Below are positions 52,054-60,970 of a stretch of 64,000 nucleotides of DNA, piece after piece. Each line of letters begins with the position of its first letter. Positions within the stretch are counted from its first letter, which is position 1. The notes below the pieces were generated by a model. That model worked only from the letters and a program-made list of their open reading frames with translations. It was not told the origin of the DNA and did no database searches. The stretch is taken from positions 310,001-374,000 of the forward strand of contig NZ_CP090347.1 in the NCBI RefSeq assembly GCF_021398715.1, read 5' to 3'. The position numbers were made by a program, and so were the translations under genes. The stretch is from Microbacterium binotii. GTDB taxonomy: Bacteria; Actinomycetota; Actinomycetes; Actinomycetales; Microbacteriaceae.

Positions 52054-53070
52054 ATGATCAAGCTTCTCGCCCACCTGTCGTTCGTCGCGATCACGACCCC
52101 CGACGTCGAGGCGTCGGTGGACTTCTACGTGAACCAGGTCGGTCTGACCGAGGTCGCTCGCGACGACGGCCGTGTCTACCTCCGCTGCTGGGGTGACTAC
52201 TACGCATACTCCGTCGTCGTCGCGAAGGGCGACGAACCGGCTATGGAGACGATGGCCTGGCGCACGTCGTCGGCCGAAGCTCTCACGGAAGCAGCGAAGC
52301 GTGTGCAGGCTGCGGGTATCGAAGGCGAATGGTTCGACGGCTTCGGTATCGGACGTGCATTCCGCTTCACCGGGCCACAGGGGCACAACATGACCCTGCA
52401 CTGGGACGTCGAGCGCCACCACGCCGAACCGCAGACCGCCTCGATCTTCCCGGACCGTCCCGAGAAGCGCAGCGGTGTCGCCGGCGCGCCGCGCCAGCTT
52501 GACCACGTCACGGTCGCGGCGCGGGATGTCGATGCATTCGTGCAGTGGTACGTGGACACGCTCGGCTTCCGCTTCATGGCTCGCACCGTGCTCGATGAAG
52601 CGCCCATCTCGGTGTTCTCGGTGCTCACCACCAACGAGAAGTCCCACGACCTCGGCGTCGTCCTCGACGGCTCCCGGCGAGCCGGCCGCATCAACCACTA
52701 CGCGTTCTGGGTCGATACGCGTGAAGAGCTGCTGATCGCGGCCGACACCCTCATGGAGAACGGCGTGCCGATCGAGTACGGCCCGAACATCCACGGCATC
52801 GGCGAGCAGACCTTCCTCTACTACCGGGAACCCTCGACCCTGCGGATCGAGCTGAACACGGGCGGCTACCGCAACTACGTGCCCGACTGGGAGGCGAACA
52901 CCTGGAAGCCTTCGCTCGGCTCGAACAACATGTACCGCAACGGCATCATGCCGATGTCGATGACCGAGTCGTTCCCCGCGGCCGACGGCCCCAGCGCCAC
53001 GGAAGAGGGTGTGCCCGACGAGATCAGGGACGCACTGCTCAACCCGTACGCCGTCCAGGGTCGCGGCTGA
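52054..53070 (+). CDS. VOC-type extradiol dioxygenase
   Basis: A 338-aa protein with two VOC repeats (about residues 6-120 and 148-275), the layout of type I extradiol ring-cleaving dioxygenases. Fe(II) ligands appear in the second repeat: QLDHVTVAARDVDAFVQWYV (His), GRINHYAFWVDTREELLIAA (His) and STLRIELNTGGYRNYVPDW (Glu). The NxGxY.NY.PD end is typical of catechol 2,3-dioxygenase-like enzymes. A C-terminal extension of about 50 residues is Ser/Pro/acid rich. It is the first gene of the operon and probably cleaves a dihydroxylated ring formed by the FAD hydroxylase. Confidence 0.9.
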   Translation: MIKLLAHLSFVAITTPDVEASVDFYVNQVGLTEVARDDGRVYLRCWGDYYAYSVVVAKGDEPAMETMAWRTSSAEALTEAAKRVQAAGIEGEWFDGFGIGRAFRFTGPQGHNMTLHWDVERHHAEPQTASIFPDRPEKRSGVAGAPRQLDHVTVAARDVDAFVQWYVDTLGFRFMARTVLDEAPISVFSVLTTNEKSHDLGVVLDGSRRAGRINHYAFWVDTREELLIAADTLMENGVPIEYGPNIHGIGEQTFLYYREPSTLRIELNTGGYRNYVPDWEANTWKPSLGSNNMYRNGIMPMSMTESFPAADGPSATEEGVPDEIRDALLNPYAVQGRG

Positions 53071-53105
53071 ACGACCATCCCGGGTCGGGCAGAGAGAGGA
53101 ACACC

Positions 53106-54050
53106 ATGACGATCGCTCCGTTCGCGCTCGCACGCTTCCGTGACGGGGATGCCGTGCGCGTCGGTCTTGTCGCCGCCGACCGCATCCGTCCGCTCGACGA
53201 TGACGAACTGGGTGGTGGCCTGAACGCCTTCCTGGCCGATCCCGACTGGGATCAACTCGCCGCCTTCGCTGATGCTCCGGGTGCATGGCGCCCGGTCGCG
53301 GAGGTGACACTCACGGCGCCCGTCGCGCCGCGACAGGTGCTGCAGACCGGCGCGAACTACCGCCAGCACGTGATCGAGTTGGTGGCGGCGGGTCTGAGCC
53401 AGAACAGCGAGCGAACGCCCGAGGAGGCGCGTGCGTTCGCCGCGGACATGATGGACGAGCGCGCCCGAAGCGGCGAGCCCTACTTCTTCATCGGGCTGCC
53501 CGCGTGCGTCGTCGGAGACGACGTACCGCTCGTCTTGCCGTCTTACAGCAGCGTGCACGACTGGGAGCTGGAGCTCGCTGTCGTGATCGGACGCGAGGCG
53601 TTCCGCGTCTCACGCGAGCAGGCGCTCGATCACGTCGCCGGCTACACGATCGTCAACGACATCACGACGCGGGATCTCGTCTTCCTCAAGGACATGAAGG
53701 AGATCGGCACCGACTGGTATCGCGGGAAGAACGCGCCCGGCTTCCTGCCCACCGGCCCGTTGCTGGTCCCCGCGCGCTTCGTCGACCCGGCCGACACCGC
53801 GGTGCGACTGGAACTCAACGGGCAGGTGATGCAGGATGCCAACACCTCGGATCTGCTGTTCGACGTGCCGGCCCTCGTCTCGGCTGCATCCCAGACCCAC
53901 CCGCTCCTGCCGGGCGATCTGCTTCTGACCGGCAGCCCGGCGGGCAACGGGCAGCATTGGAAGAGATTCCTGCAGGATGGGGATGTCATGACCGGCACGA
54001 TCGGTGCGCTCGGAACGCAGGTCGTGCGCTGCGTGGGGGAGCAGTCGTGA
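53106..54050 (+). CDS. fumarylacetoacetate hydrolase-family protein 1
   Basis: A 314-aa protein. FAH-fold motifs: VLQTGANYRQHVIELV (active-site entry), HDWELELAVVIGREAF (acidic metal ligands), AGYTIVNDITTRDLVFLKDM, KNAPGFLPTGPLLVP and GDLLLTGSPAGNG. Family members hydrolyse C-C bonds of diketo acids, or hydrate or decarboxylate ring-cleavage products, with Mg2+ or Ca2+. The loop after NYRQH is longer than usual (about 35 residues). Its stop overlaps the next GTG by four bases. Confidence 0.9.
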   Translation: MTIAPFALARFRDGDAVRVGLVAADRIRPLDDDELGGGLNAFLADPDWDQLAAFADAPGAWRPVAEVTLTAPVAPRQVLQTGANYRQHVIELVAAGLSQNSERTPEEARAFAADMMDERARSGEPYFFIGLPACVVGDDVPLVLPSYSSVHDWELELAVVIGREAFRVSREQALDHVAGYTIVNDITTRDLVFLKDMKEIGTDWYRGKNAPGFLPTGPLLVPARFVDPADTAVRLELNGQVMQDANTSDLLFDVPALVSAASQTHPLLPGDLLLTGSPAGNGQHWKRFLQDGDVMTGTIGALGTQVVRCVGEQS

Positions 54051-55039
54051 CCGGGCCCTCGGAGGACCCGGCCGACCTCGACCGGCAGAATCCCGAGGGC
54101 GAGATCGCCCTGCGCGCCGAAGCGTTCCGCAACTGGGGCCGTTGGGGTCAGGACGATGTTCTCGGCACGCTCAATTTCATCGACGAGGGGGTGCGTCGCG
54201 TCGCCGCCGCGCTCGTGCGCGACGGGCGGTCGATCTCGCTCTCGCAGCCGTTCGACACCGACGGCCCGCAGAAGGGATGGCGCCGGCGCACCAACCCCGT
54301 GCACACGATGACCGACACGGGGACGGACGCCGAACGCGGGAATCAGGGTTTCCCCCACGGCATCGGAGGGGCCGACGACGTCATCTCGATGCCGCTGCAG
54401 TGCTCGACCCAGTGGGACGGTCTCGGGCACATCTTCGATCACGGCAACGCCTGGAACGGCCGCCGGGCGGGCGATGTGGTCACGAGCGACGGAGACCTCG
54501 TCACGGGTATCGAGCACGCGGCGAGCGTGATCGTCTCGCGCGGTGTGCTCCTCGACGTCGGTCGCCATCTGTCGCCCGGCGACGGCGAACTCGCGGACGG
54601 CTATGCCATCACGGCTGCCGATCTCGAAGCATGCGCGCTGGCGCAGGGCGTCGAGGTGCGCCGAGGGGACATCGTGCTTGTGCGCACCGGCGCCTACACC
54701 CGCGCTCGGCGCGAGGGGTGGGGCGACTACGCCGGCGGGCCGGCACCCGGACTCTCGCTCACCACGGCCGGGTGGCTGCACCGGTCCGAGATCGCGGCCA
54801 TCGCGACCGACACCTGGGGCTTCGAAGTGCGCCCCAACGAGTTCGATGCGGCGGCATTCCAGCCGCTGCACCAAGTGGTCATCCCGAACATGGGGCTGAC
54901 CATCGGCGAGATGTGGAACCTCGACGAGCTCGCCGAGGTCTGTCTCGGTGCCGCGCGCTGGGAGTTCCTGCTCTCGGCGCCTCCTCTACCGATCACCGGA
55001 GCTGTCGGTTCGCCGGTGAACCCGGTCGCCCTGCTGTGA
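54047..55039 (+). CDS. cyclase-family (kynurenine formamidase-like) hydrolase
   Basis: GTG start within the preceding TGA (GTGA); 330 aa. Metal motif CSTQWDGLGHIFDHGNAWNG replaces the HSGTHxD..H of kynurenine formamidases; the QWDGL variant occurs in a large subgroup of uncharacterised cyclase proteins. Other blocks: RNWGRWGQDDVLGTLNFID, RGVLLDVGRH, VRRGDIVLVRTGAYTRA and TWGFEVRPNE. It may hydrolyse an amide, lactone or enol ester of the pathway. Confidence 0.88.
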   Translation: MTGPSEDPADLDRQNPEGEIALRAEAFRNWGRWGQDDVLGTLNFIDEGVRRVAAALVRDGRSISLSQPFDTDGPQKGWRRRTNPVHTMTDTGTDAERGNQGFPHGIGGADDVISMPLQCSTQWDGLGHIFDHGNAWNGRRAGDVVTSDGDLVTGIEHAASVIVSRGVLLDVGRHLSPGDGELADGYAITAADLEACALAQGVEVRRGDIVLVRTGAYTRARREGWGDYAGGPAPGLSLTTAGWLHRSEIAAIATDTWGFEVRPNEFDAAAFQPLHQVVIPNMGLTIGEMWNLDELAEVCLGAARWEFLLSAPPLPITGAVGSPVNPVALL

Positions 55040-55070
55040 TCCGTCCCCCACAGAACAGAGAGGTTCTGTC

Positions 55071-56204
55071 ATGACCGCCGTCCACAAAGTAGCGATCGCC
55101 GGAGCCGGCGTCGCGGGCCTCGCCGCCGCCATCTTCCTGGCCAGAGAAGGCGTCGAGGTCGACGTCTACGATGCCCAGCCCGCCTTGCCCACGCGAGGTT
55201 CGGGCATCACCCTGCAGGGCAACGCCCTGCGTGTTCTGGACGAGTTGGGCGTCTGGGGCGCGGTCGCTTCGGTGAGCAAGTCCTTCGAAGGGTTGACCCT
55301 TCGCGCACCCGGGCCCGGCGCTCTGGTCGTCGCGGCCCTGCCCGACATCAAGACCGGCGGACCCGACTATCCCTCCGCGATAGGGATGTCCCGGCCCGAC
55401 CTCGCCCGCATCCTGCTCGGGGCCGCCGAGAGCCACGGCGCACGCGCGCACTTCGGCCATCGGATCACGGGTCTGACTCAGAACGAGGAGGGTGTGGAGC
55501 TCGTCGTCGACGGCAAGAGCGTCGGCGCCTTCGATCTGCTCGTCGGGGCCGATGGCCTGCACTCGGCGGTGCGCGAGATGATCGGCATCCGCGTGTCTCC
55601 GGAGCAGACGGGTATGGGCATCTGGCGTGCCTTCGTGTCGTTGCCGCCCGAGGTTGAGCGCACAGAGCTGTACTACGGCGGCCCGATGTACATCGCCGGC
55701 TACACGCCCACGGGGGACGACGCGATGTATGCCTTCCTCGTAGAGGCGGCCCAGGACCGATCGCAGGTCTCGCCGGAGGAGGCGCGGCGCATCATGGTCG
55801 AGCAATCGCGTGCCTACGACGGCCCGTGGAACCACATCCGCGCCGATATCGAGGCCGGCGCCGCCGCGAACTACACGTGGTTCACGCGGCACCTCGTCGA
55901 GGCTCCGTGGAATCGAGGCCGTGTCGTCGTGATCGGCGACGCCGCGCACAGCTGCCCGCCCACGATCGCGCAAGGGGCGGCCCAAGGACTCGAGGACGCG
56001 GCCGTGCTCAGTGAACTCCTCGTGGGTCGCGATGAGGTCGATCAGCAGCTCTGGGACGCTTTCCATGCGCGCCGGGTCGAACGTGCGAAAGCCATCGTGG
56101 ATGCGTCGGTGCAGCTCGGGCAGTGGCAGCTCGACGGCGTCCGCGACGCGGACATGAATGGCTTGATCTTCGGCGTCGCGCAGCTCACGGCGGTGCGCGC
56201 ATGA
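55071..56204 (+). CDS. FAD-dependent monooxygenase (aromatic hydroxylase)
   Basis: A 377-aa group A flavin monooxygenase: VAIAGAGVAGLAAAIFLARE (GxGxxG at residues 10-15), the DG motif LLVGADGLHSAVREM and the GD motif VVVIGDAAHSCPPTIAQGAA. The substrate-side segment (GITLQGNALRVLDELGVWG, GMGIWRAFVSLPPE) resembles salicylate- and hydroxybenzoate-type hydroxylases. It likely adds the hydroxyl group that prepares the ring for the extradiol dioxygenase. Overlaps the next gene by four bases. Confidence 0.92.
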   Translation: MTAVHKVAIAGAGVAGLAAAIFLAREGVEVDVYDAQPALPTRGSGITLQGNALRVLDELGVWGAVASVSKSFEGLTLRAPGPGALVVAALPDIKTGGPDYPSAIGMSRPDLARILLGAAESHGARAHFGHRITGLTQNEEGVELVVDGKSVGAFDLLVGADGLHSAVREMIGIRVSPEQTGMGIWRAFVSLPPEVERTELYYGGPMYIAGYTPTGDDAMYAFLVEAAQDRSQVSPEEARRIMVEQSRAYDGPWNHIRADIEAGAAANYTWFTRHLVEAPWNRGRVVVIGDAAHSCPPTIAQGAAQGLEDAAVLSELLVGRDEVDQQLWDAFHARRVERAKAIVDASVQLGQWQLDGVRDADMNGLIFGVAQLTAVRA

Positions 56205-57226
56205 GCCGGATCGGGCGCGACGAGGTGACCGACGTCCACGCTCACCTTCTGATGCCGGCGTTGCATGCGGAAGTCGAGCGTCGAGTTCCGGGCGAGGTGC
56301 AGGCTGCGGCCGCCCTCGACCTGCGCCGCAACGGTCTCGCGAGCATTCAAGCCTCGGGGCACATGATCCGGGATCGGTTCGCACGCCTGACCTCTGTCGA
56401 GGCGCGCCTGGCCGCGATGAACGGTCAGGGCGTTGACCGGCAATGGGTGAGTCCCTCGCCGAACCACTTCTACCCGTGGGCGAACGAGGGTCTGGCCAGC
56501 TGGGCGACGGGTGAGGTGAATCGCCTCATTGCCGAGCACGTCGCCTCCGCCGCGGACCGACTCGTCGGTCTCGGCACAGTCCCGCTGCAGCATCCGCACC
56601 TCGTGGTCGATGCCCTCGACGACGCGGTGCTGGGGCGGGGGCTTGCGGGTGTGGAGATCTCGTCGTTCGCCGGCGACGTCGAACTCAGTGATGAGCGGCT
56701 CGAGCCCTTCTGGGCGCGCGCGGCAGAGCTGCGTGCCGTGATCTTCTTGCATCCCTTCGGCTGCTCGCTCGACGAGCGCCTCGACCGCTTCTACCTGTCG
56801 AACACGGTCGGCCAGCCGACGGAGAACGCCGTCGCGATCTCGCACCTGATCTTTGCCGGTGTGCTCGACCGGCACCCGGGACTCCGCCTGGTCGCTGCCC
56901 ACGGCGGCGGGTATCTGCCCACAGCGATCGGTCGCTCGGACCGCGCCTGGCGGGTGCGTCCTGAGGCGCGCGGGTGCGCGCATGCGCCGTCGACGTACCT
57001 CTCGAAGATCTGGTTCGACACGGTCGTGCACGACGAGCGGGCGATGCGCCACCTCGTCGAGGTGGCAGGAGCCGACCGGGTGCTGCTGGGCAGCGACTTC
57101 CCGTTCGACATGGGGCTCGACGACCCGGTCGCCTTCGTGCGCGGCGCGGGACTGCAGGAGACGGACGTGACCCGGATACTGGGCGAGAACGCCGCCGAGC
57201 TTCTGCGTACGCGGGTGCGCGCATGA
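56201..57226 (+). CDS. ACMSD-like amidohydrolase (decarboxylase candidate)
   Basis: A 341-aa TIM-barrel metal enzyme of the amidohydrolase-2/ACMSD family: TDVHAHLLMPALHAE (HxH), WVSPSPNHFYPWANEGLASW, VIFLHPFGCSLDER (His), RLVAAHGGGYLPTAIGRSDR (His) and VLLGSDFPFDMG (Asp). ACMSD and gamma-resorcylate decarboxylase relatives remove a carboxylate without a cofactor other than a metal. Here it could decarboxylate the ring-cleavage product or the aromatic acid itself. Joined to both neighbours by ATGA overlaps. Confidence 0.88.
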   Translation: MSRIGRDEVTDVHAHLLMPALHAEVERRVPGEVQAAAALDLRRNGLASIQASGHMIRDRFARLTSVEARLAAMNGQGVDRQWVSPSPNHFYPWANEGLASWATGEVNRLIAEHVASAADRLVGLGTVPLQHPHLVVDALDDAVLGRGLAGVEISSFAGDVELSDERLEPFWARAAELRAVIFLHPFGCSLDERLDRFYLSNTVGQPTENAVAISHLIFAGVLDRHPGLRLVAAHGGGYLPTAIGRSDRAWRVRPEARGCAHAPSTYLSKIWFDTVVHDERAMRHLVEVAGADRVLLGSDFPFDMGLDDPVAFVRGAGLQETDVTRILGENAAELLRTRVRA

Positions 57227-58206
57227 GGATCGCGCGATGGATGGACGGAGCCGGTGTCGGCGAGGGATTCATGGACGGAGACGGCGTGGTGCCGTTCCCG
57301 GACGGTCTGCGGGTCTCTGATGTGCTGGTGCAAGGACTCGATGCTGCGGTGCGGCTGTTCGAGCGGCGCGATCGTGCCGCCCGGCGGCTGCTTGCCGACG
57401 TGCGCCTGCTCGCTCCCCTCGTGCCGGCTTCGATCCGCGACTTCGTGGCCTTCGAGGAGCACGTCGAGGGGATGAGCGCGTCGGTCGACGGCACGAGCGA
57501 CGTCGTCGCCGAGTGGTACGAGGCTCCGACCTTCTACTTCACGAATCCGCACACCGTGCGCGCGACGGCGGATGTGGTGCGCGTCCCAGACACGGAGCGG
57601 CTCGATGTGGAACTCGAGCTCGCGGCCGTCATCGGCGGCGTGCCCGGATCCGATGGCGAGAACCTGGATGCGGCGACGGCGGCATCCCACATCTTCGGAT
57701 ACACCGTGATGAACGACTGGTCGGCACGCGATCTGCAGTCGCGAGAGATGAAGGTGCGACTCGGACCCGCCAAGGGCAAGGACTTCGCCATCACGCTCGG
57801 ACCGTGGATCGTCACGGCTGACGAGATCGAACCGTATCTCGATGCCGACGGGTTCCTCGCGATGCGCGCCGAGCTGTTCATCAACGGTCGCCTGATCGGC
57901 GAGGACCTCACCTCGAACATGGGCTGGCCGTTCCCCGAACTCGTCGCATACGCGTCGCGCAACTCGGTCGTCGTCCCCGGCGACGTGCTCGGCTCGGGAA
58001 CCGTCGGGAACGGCGGATGCCTCGGCGAGCTCTGGGGGCGCCGCGGTCGCCTCGATCCGCGGCCGCTCGAGCCCGGCGATGAGGTACGGCTGGTGATCGA
58101 GGGAATCGGAGAGATCGTCAACGTGGTCGGGGACCGCGTCGCGGCGCCGCCCGTCCTGCGGGCGCGCCAACGTCCGCGGGCACGCACGAGGCAGGTCGGT
58201 TCGTGA
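57223..58206 (+). CDS. fumarylacetoacetate hydrolase-family protein 2
   Basis: A 327-aa protein of a different FAH branch from 53106-54050: ERLDVELELAAVIGGVPGSD, FGYTVMNDWSARDLQSREMK, GPAKGKDFAITLGPWIVTAD, SNMGWPFPELVAYASRNSV and LGSGTVGNGGCLGELWGRRG. The last block recalls true fumarylacetoacetases. Two different FAH enzymes in one operon suggest successive hydrolytic or hydration steps. The C-terminal end is Arg-rich. GTGA overlap with the CoA-transferase. Confidence 0.88.
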   Translation: MRIARWMDGAGVGEGFMDGDGVVPFPDGLRVSDVLVQGLDAAVRLFERRDRAARRLLADVRLLAPLVPASIRDFVAFEEHVEGMSASVDGTSDVVAEWYEAPTFYFTNPHTVRATADVVRVPDTERLDVELELAAVIGGVPGSDGENLDAATAASHIFGYTVMNDWSARDLQSREMKVRLGPAKGKDFAITLGPWIVTADEIEPYLDADGFLAMRAELFINGRLIGEDLTSNMGWPFPELVAYASRNSVVVPGDVLGSGTVGNGGCLGELWGRRGRLDPRPLEPGDEVRLVIEGIGEIVNVVGDRVAAPPVLRARQRPRARTRQVGS

Positions 58207-58979
58207 TCGACAAACAGGTGGCATCCGCTGCGGCTGCTGTCGCCGATATCCCCGACGGGGCGAGCATCGCCGTGGGCGGCTTCGGCCTCTCCGGCAATCC
58301 GATGGCCCTGATCGACGCGATCCTCGCTCAGGGCACCCAGGGTCTGAGCATCGTGTCCAACAACTGCGGCATCGACGACGGCGGCCTCGGAGTGCTCCTC
58401 CGGGCGCATCGCATCAGCAAGATGACGTCGTCCTATGTCGGCGAGAACAAAGAGTTCGAGCGTCAGTTCCTCAGCGGCGAACTGGAGCTCGAGCTGACGC
58501 CCCAGGGAACACTTGCCGAGAAGCTCCGCGCAGGAGGGGCCGGGATTGCGGCCTTCTTCACGCGGACCGGAGTGGGCACGCAGGTCTCCGAGGGGGGCCT
58601 GCCGCGCCGGTACGCCCCCGACGGGGGCGTCGCGGTGGCCTCCGAGCCGAAGACCGTACGCCGGTTCGCGGTGGACGGCGTCGAGCGGGACTACGTCCTC
58701 GAGGAAGCCATCGTGACCGACTTCGCCCTGGTGCACGCCGCGCGCGGCGATCGGCACGGCAACCTCGTCTTCCACGCTTCCGCTCGCAACTTCAATCCGC
58801 TCGCGGCGATGGCCGGACGAGTGTGCATCGCGCAGGTGGAGGAACTCGTCGAGCCGGGTGAGATCGAGCCGGATGCGGTGCATCTGCCGGGTGCGTTCGT
58901 GCACCGCATCCTCGAGGTGGGCATATTCGTCGACAAACCGATCGAGAAGCGCACCGTGCAGGCCAGGAGCGCACGCTGA
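58203..58979 (+). CDS. 3-oxoacid CoA-transferase, subunit A
   Basis: GTG start; 258 aa. CoA-transferase family I alpha signature: [20 protein letters not shown], then [54 protein letters not shown] and [20 protein letters not shown]. It matches the ScoA/PcaI/CatI group. It activates an acid from the ring-fission route with succinyl-CoA. TGATG overlap with subunit B. Confidence 0.93.
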   Translation: MIDKQVASAAAAVADIPDGASIAVGGFGLSGNPMALIDAILAQGTQGLSIVSNNCGIDDGGLGVLLRAHRISKMTSSYVGENKEFERQFLSGELELELTPQGTLAEKLRAGGAGIAAFFTRTGVGTQVSEGGLPRRYAPDGGVAVASEPKTVRRFAVDGVERDYVLEEAIVTDFALVHAARGDRHGNLVFHASARNFNPLAAMAGRVCIAQVEELVEPGEIEPDAVHLPGAFVHRILEVGIFVDKPIEKRTVQARSAR

Positions 58980-59614
58980 TGGTGTGGTCGCGTGAAGAGA
59001 TGGCGGCGCGTGCGGCGCGCGAGCTGACGGACGGGGCGTACGTGAACCTCGGGATCGGGCTGCCGACGCTCGTGTCGAATCACGTGCCGGACGGCATCAC
59101 GGTCGTCCTGCAGTCCGAGAACGGCATCCTCGGCGTCGGCCCGTATCCCGAGGAGGATGCCGTGGACCCGGACCTCATCAACGCGGGGAAGGAGACGGTG
59201 ACGGTCCTGCCCGGCGCGGCATACTTCGACTCGGCTCTGAGCTTCGGCATGATCCGTGCCGGCAAGATCGACGCGGCGATCCTCGGGGCGATGCAGGTGT
59301 CGGCGCGAGGAGATCTCGCGAACTGGATGATCCCGGGAAAGATGGTCAAGGGACCCGGCGGAGCGATGGATCTCGTTCACGGTGCGGGAAGGGTGATCGT
59401 GCTGATGGAGCATGTCGCACGGGACGGCTCGCCGAAGATCGTCAGGGCGTGTTCCTTGCCCCTGACGGGCCGGCGTGTGGTGGATCGCATCATCACGGAT
59501 CTCGCCGTCATCGACGTGACGGATGACGGGCTCGAACTGGTCGAGCTCGCGCCCGGCACCCGCGTCGAGGACGTGCTTGCGACCACAGAGCCTGTCCTCA
59601 CCCTCCGGCTCTGA
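58979..59614 (+). CDS. 3-oxoacid CoA-transferase, subunit B
   Basis: A 211-aa partner: [35 protein letters not shown], then [15 protein letters not shown] with the catalytic Glu that forms the CoA thioester, and [40 protein letters not shown]. Last gene of the operon; a 22-base space separates its stop from the right flanking repeat. Confidence 0.93.
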   Translation: MVWSREEMAARAARELTDGAYVNLGIGLPTLVSNHVPDGITVVLQSENGILGVGPYPEEDAVDPDLINAGKETVTVLPGAAYFDSALSFGMIRAGKIDAAILGAMQVSARGDLANWMIPGKMVKGPGGAMDLVHGAGRVIVLMEHVARDGSPKIVRACSLPLTGRRVVDRIITDLAVIDVTDDGLELVELAPGTRVEDVLATTEPVLTLRL

Positions 59615-59636
59615 CGGGGCAGCGTCGGCATCACTC

Positions 59637-59661
59637 GTGCCCGGTCCTCAGGGCTTACACG
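59637..59661. repeat. 25-nt direct repeat, right copy, flanking catabolic cluster
   Basis: GTGCCCGGTCCTCAGGG continuing CTTACACG: 24 of 25 bases equal to 49351-49375, same orientation. It lies between the CoA-transferase B stop and the ROK gene stop, so it may also work as a terminator hairpin (GTCC-TCA-GGGC with a G-U pair). Confidence 0.65.
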
Positions 59662-59667
59662 GCGGCG

Positions 59668-60864
59668 TCAGTCCGCGGCCTGCGATACCCGGATGTTGAC
59701 GTTCTCGGCAGAGAGCACCTCGCGCGCGACGAGCATGGCCGCGCCGAGCACCGCAGCACGCTCGGCGGTGGGAGATTGCACGATCGCGAGATGCTGGGTG
59801 GCGAGCGGGATGGAGCGTCGGTAGACCACCTCGCGCACGCCGGCGAGCAGATGCTCCCCGGCGCGGGCGATGCTCCCGCCGAGCACGATGACGGAGGGGT
59901 TGAGCAGGTTCACGACCGTCGACAGCACCTCGCCGACGTCACGTCCGGCCTGGCGCAGCGCATCGATGGCGGCCGCGTTGCCGGCGCGGACGAGCTCGAT
60001 CACGTCCTGACTCGTCTCGGCATCGACTCCCTGGGCGCGCAACGTCGCCGCGATCGCGCTTCCGCTGGCGAGGTCTTCGAGGTCGAGCTCCTCGGAACGG
60101 CGGCCGCGTGCCGCGCTCGCGTGAGGCACGCGCACGTGACCCATGTCACCCGCGGACCCCTGGGCGCCGCGCTGCAGACGTCCGCCCGCGATGATCCCGG
60201 CGCCGATGCCGGTGGCGACCTTCACGAAGATGAGATCGGTCGTCTCCGGGAAACTCGCCGCCTGCTCGCCGAGCGCGAGCAGGTTGACGTCGTTGTCGAC
60301 GAAGACGGGGACGTCGAACGTGCGTCGGATGTAAGAGGGGATGTCGAAACGGTCCCAGCCGGGCATGATCGGCGGGTTGTACGGGCGACCGCTCGAGTGT
60401 TCCACCGGACCCGGGACGCCGATCCCCACGCCCGCCAGGGGAACGGCGGCCAGAGTCGCATCCTGCAACAGTGCCGCTCCTTGCTCGGCGACGTGGTCGA
60501 GGACCGCGACGGGTCCGCTGGCGATGTCCATCGGATGTGTGACCGACGCGAGGATCCGCCCGCTCAGATCGGAGACGGCGATGGTCGCGTGGGAAGCGCC
60601 GAGATCGACCGCGAGGACGAGTCCCGCGCGTGGATTGAATGCCACTCGCGAAGGTGGTCGCCCGCCGGTCGAGGCGGCTTCTCCGGCGGGGGAGACCAGT
60701 CCAGAAGCGAGCAGGGCGTCAACGCGTGACGACACGGTCGATCGCGCGAGGCCCGTGAGGTGGACCAGGTCTGCTTTGGTGCGCGCCCGACCGTCCAGAA
60801 GGAGCTGGAAGATGTCGCCGGCGCCGGCGGGAGCGCTCCCCAGGGCTCTGCCCGCGTCCGTCAT
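59668..60864 (-). CDS. ROK-family transcriptional regulator
   Basis: A 398-aa product from the ATG at 60864 (MTDAGRALGSAPAGAGDIFQ); a further 45 in-frame codons upstream read as noncoding. The winged helix GRARTKADLVHLTGLARSTV (about residues 29-60) is followed by a ROK kinase-like domain: VLAVDLGASHATIAVSDLSG, AGVGIGVPGPVEHSSG, VFVDNDVNLLALGE, VATGIGAGIIAGGRLQRGAQ, GSAGDMGHVRV. The usual zinc-binding Cys cluster after GHxxV is replaced by PHASAARGRRS. It probably represses the divergent isomerase and sugar transport genes in the absence of sugar. Confidence 0.9.
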   Translation of the reverse strand: MTDAGRALGSAPAGAGDIFQLLLDGRARTKADLVHLTGLARSTVSSRVDALLASGLVSPAGEAASTGGRPPSRVAFNPRAGLVLAVDLGASHATIAVSDLSGRILASVTHPMDIASGPVAVLDHVAEQGAALLQDATLAAVPLAGVGIGVPGPVEHSSGRPYNPPIMPGWDRFDIPSYIRRTFDVPVFVDNDVNLLALGEQAASFPETTDLIFVKVATGIGAGIIAGGRLQRGAQGSAGDMGHVRVPHASAARGRRSEELDLEDLASGSAIAATLRAQGVDAETSQDVIELVRAGNAAAIDALRQAGRDVGEVLSTVVNLLNPSVIVLGGSIARAGEHLLAGVREVVYRRSIPLATQHLAIVQSPTAERAAVLGAAMLVAREVLSAENVNIRVSQAAD

Positions 60865-60878
60865 AGGGGTAGTAAACC

Positions 60879-60886
60879 ACACGTGT
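60879..60886. promoter_or_regulatory. ACACGTGT dyad near ROK start
   Basis: ACACGTGT is an 8-bp palindrome within AAACC-ACACGTGT-TTTG, 15 bases before the ROK ATG and 85 before the isomerase ATG. ROK repressors bind AT-flanked dyads, so it is a possible operator. Confidence 0.3.
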
Positions 60887-60970
60887 TTTGCGGTTCCTTC
60901 GTCGTGATCAGCCGGACAGTGAGCGACTTGTGACAGGATTCCGCCAGAAGACGGACCCGGAGGAGAGTCG

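Noticed and set aside
60925..60940. ACTTGTGACAGG upstream of the isomerase gene as a fifth GntR site
   Set aside because: Only one half-site fits ACTTGTCGACAAGT and the gene belongs to a sugar locus with its own ROK regulator.
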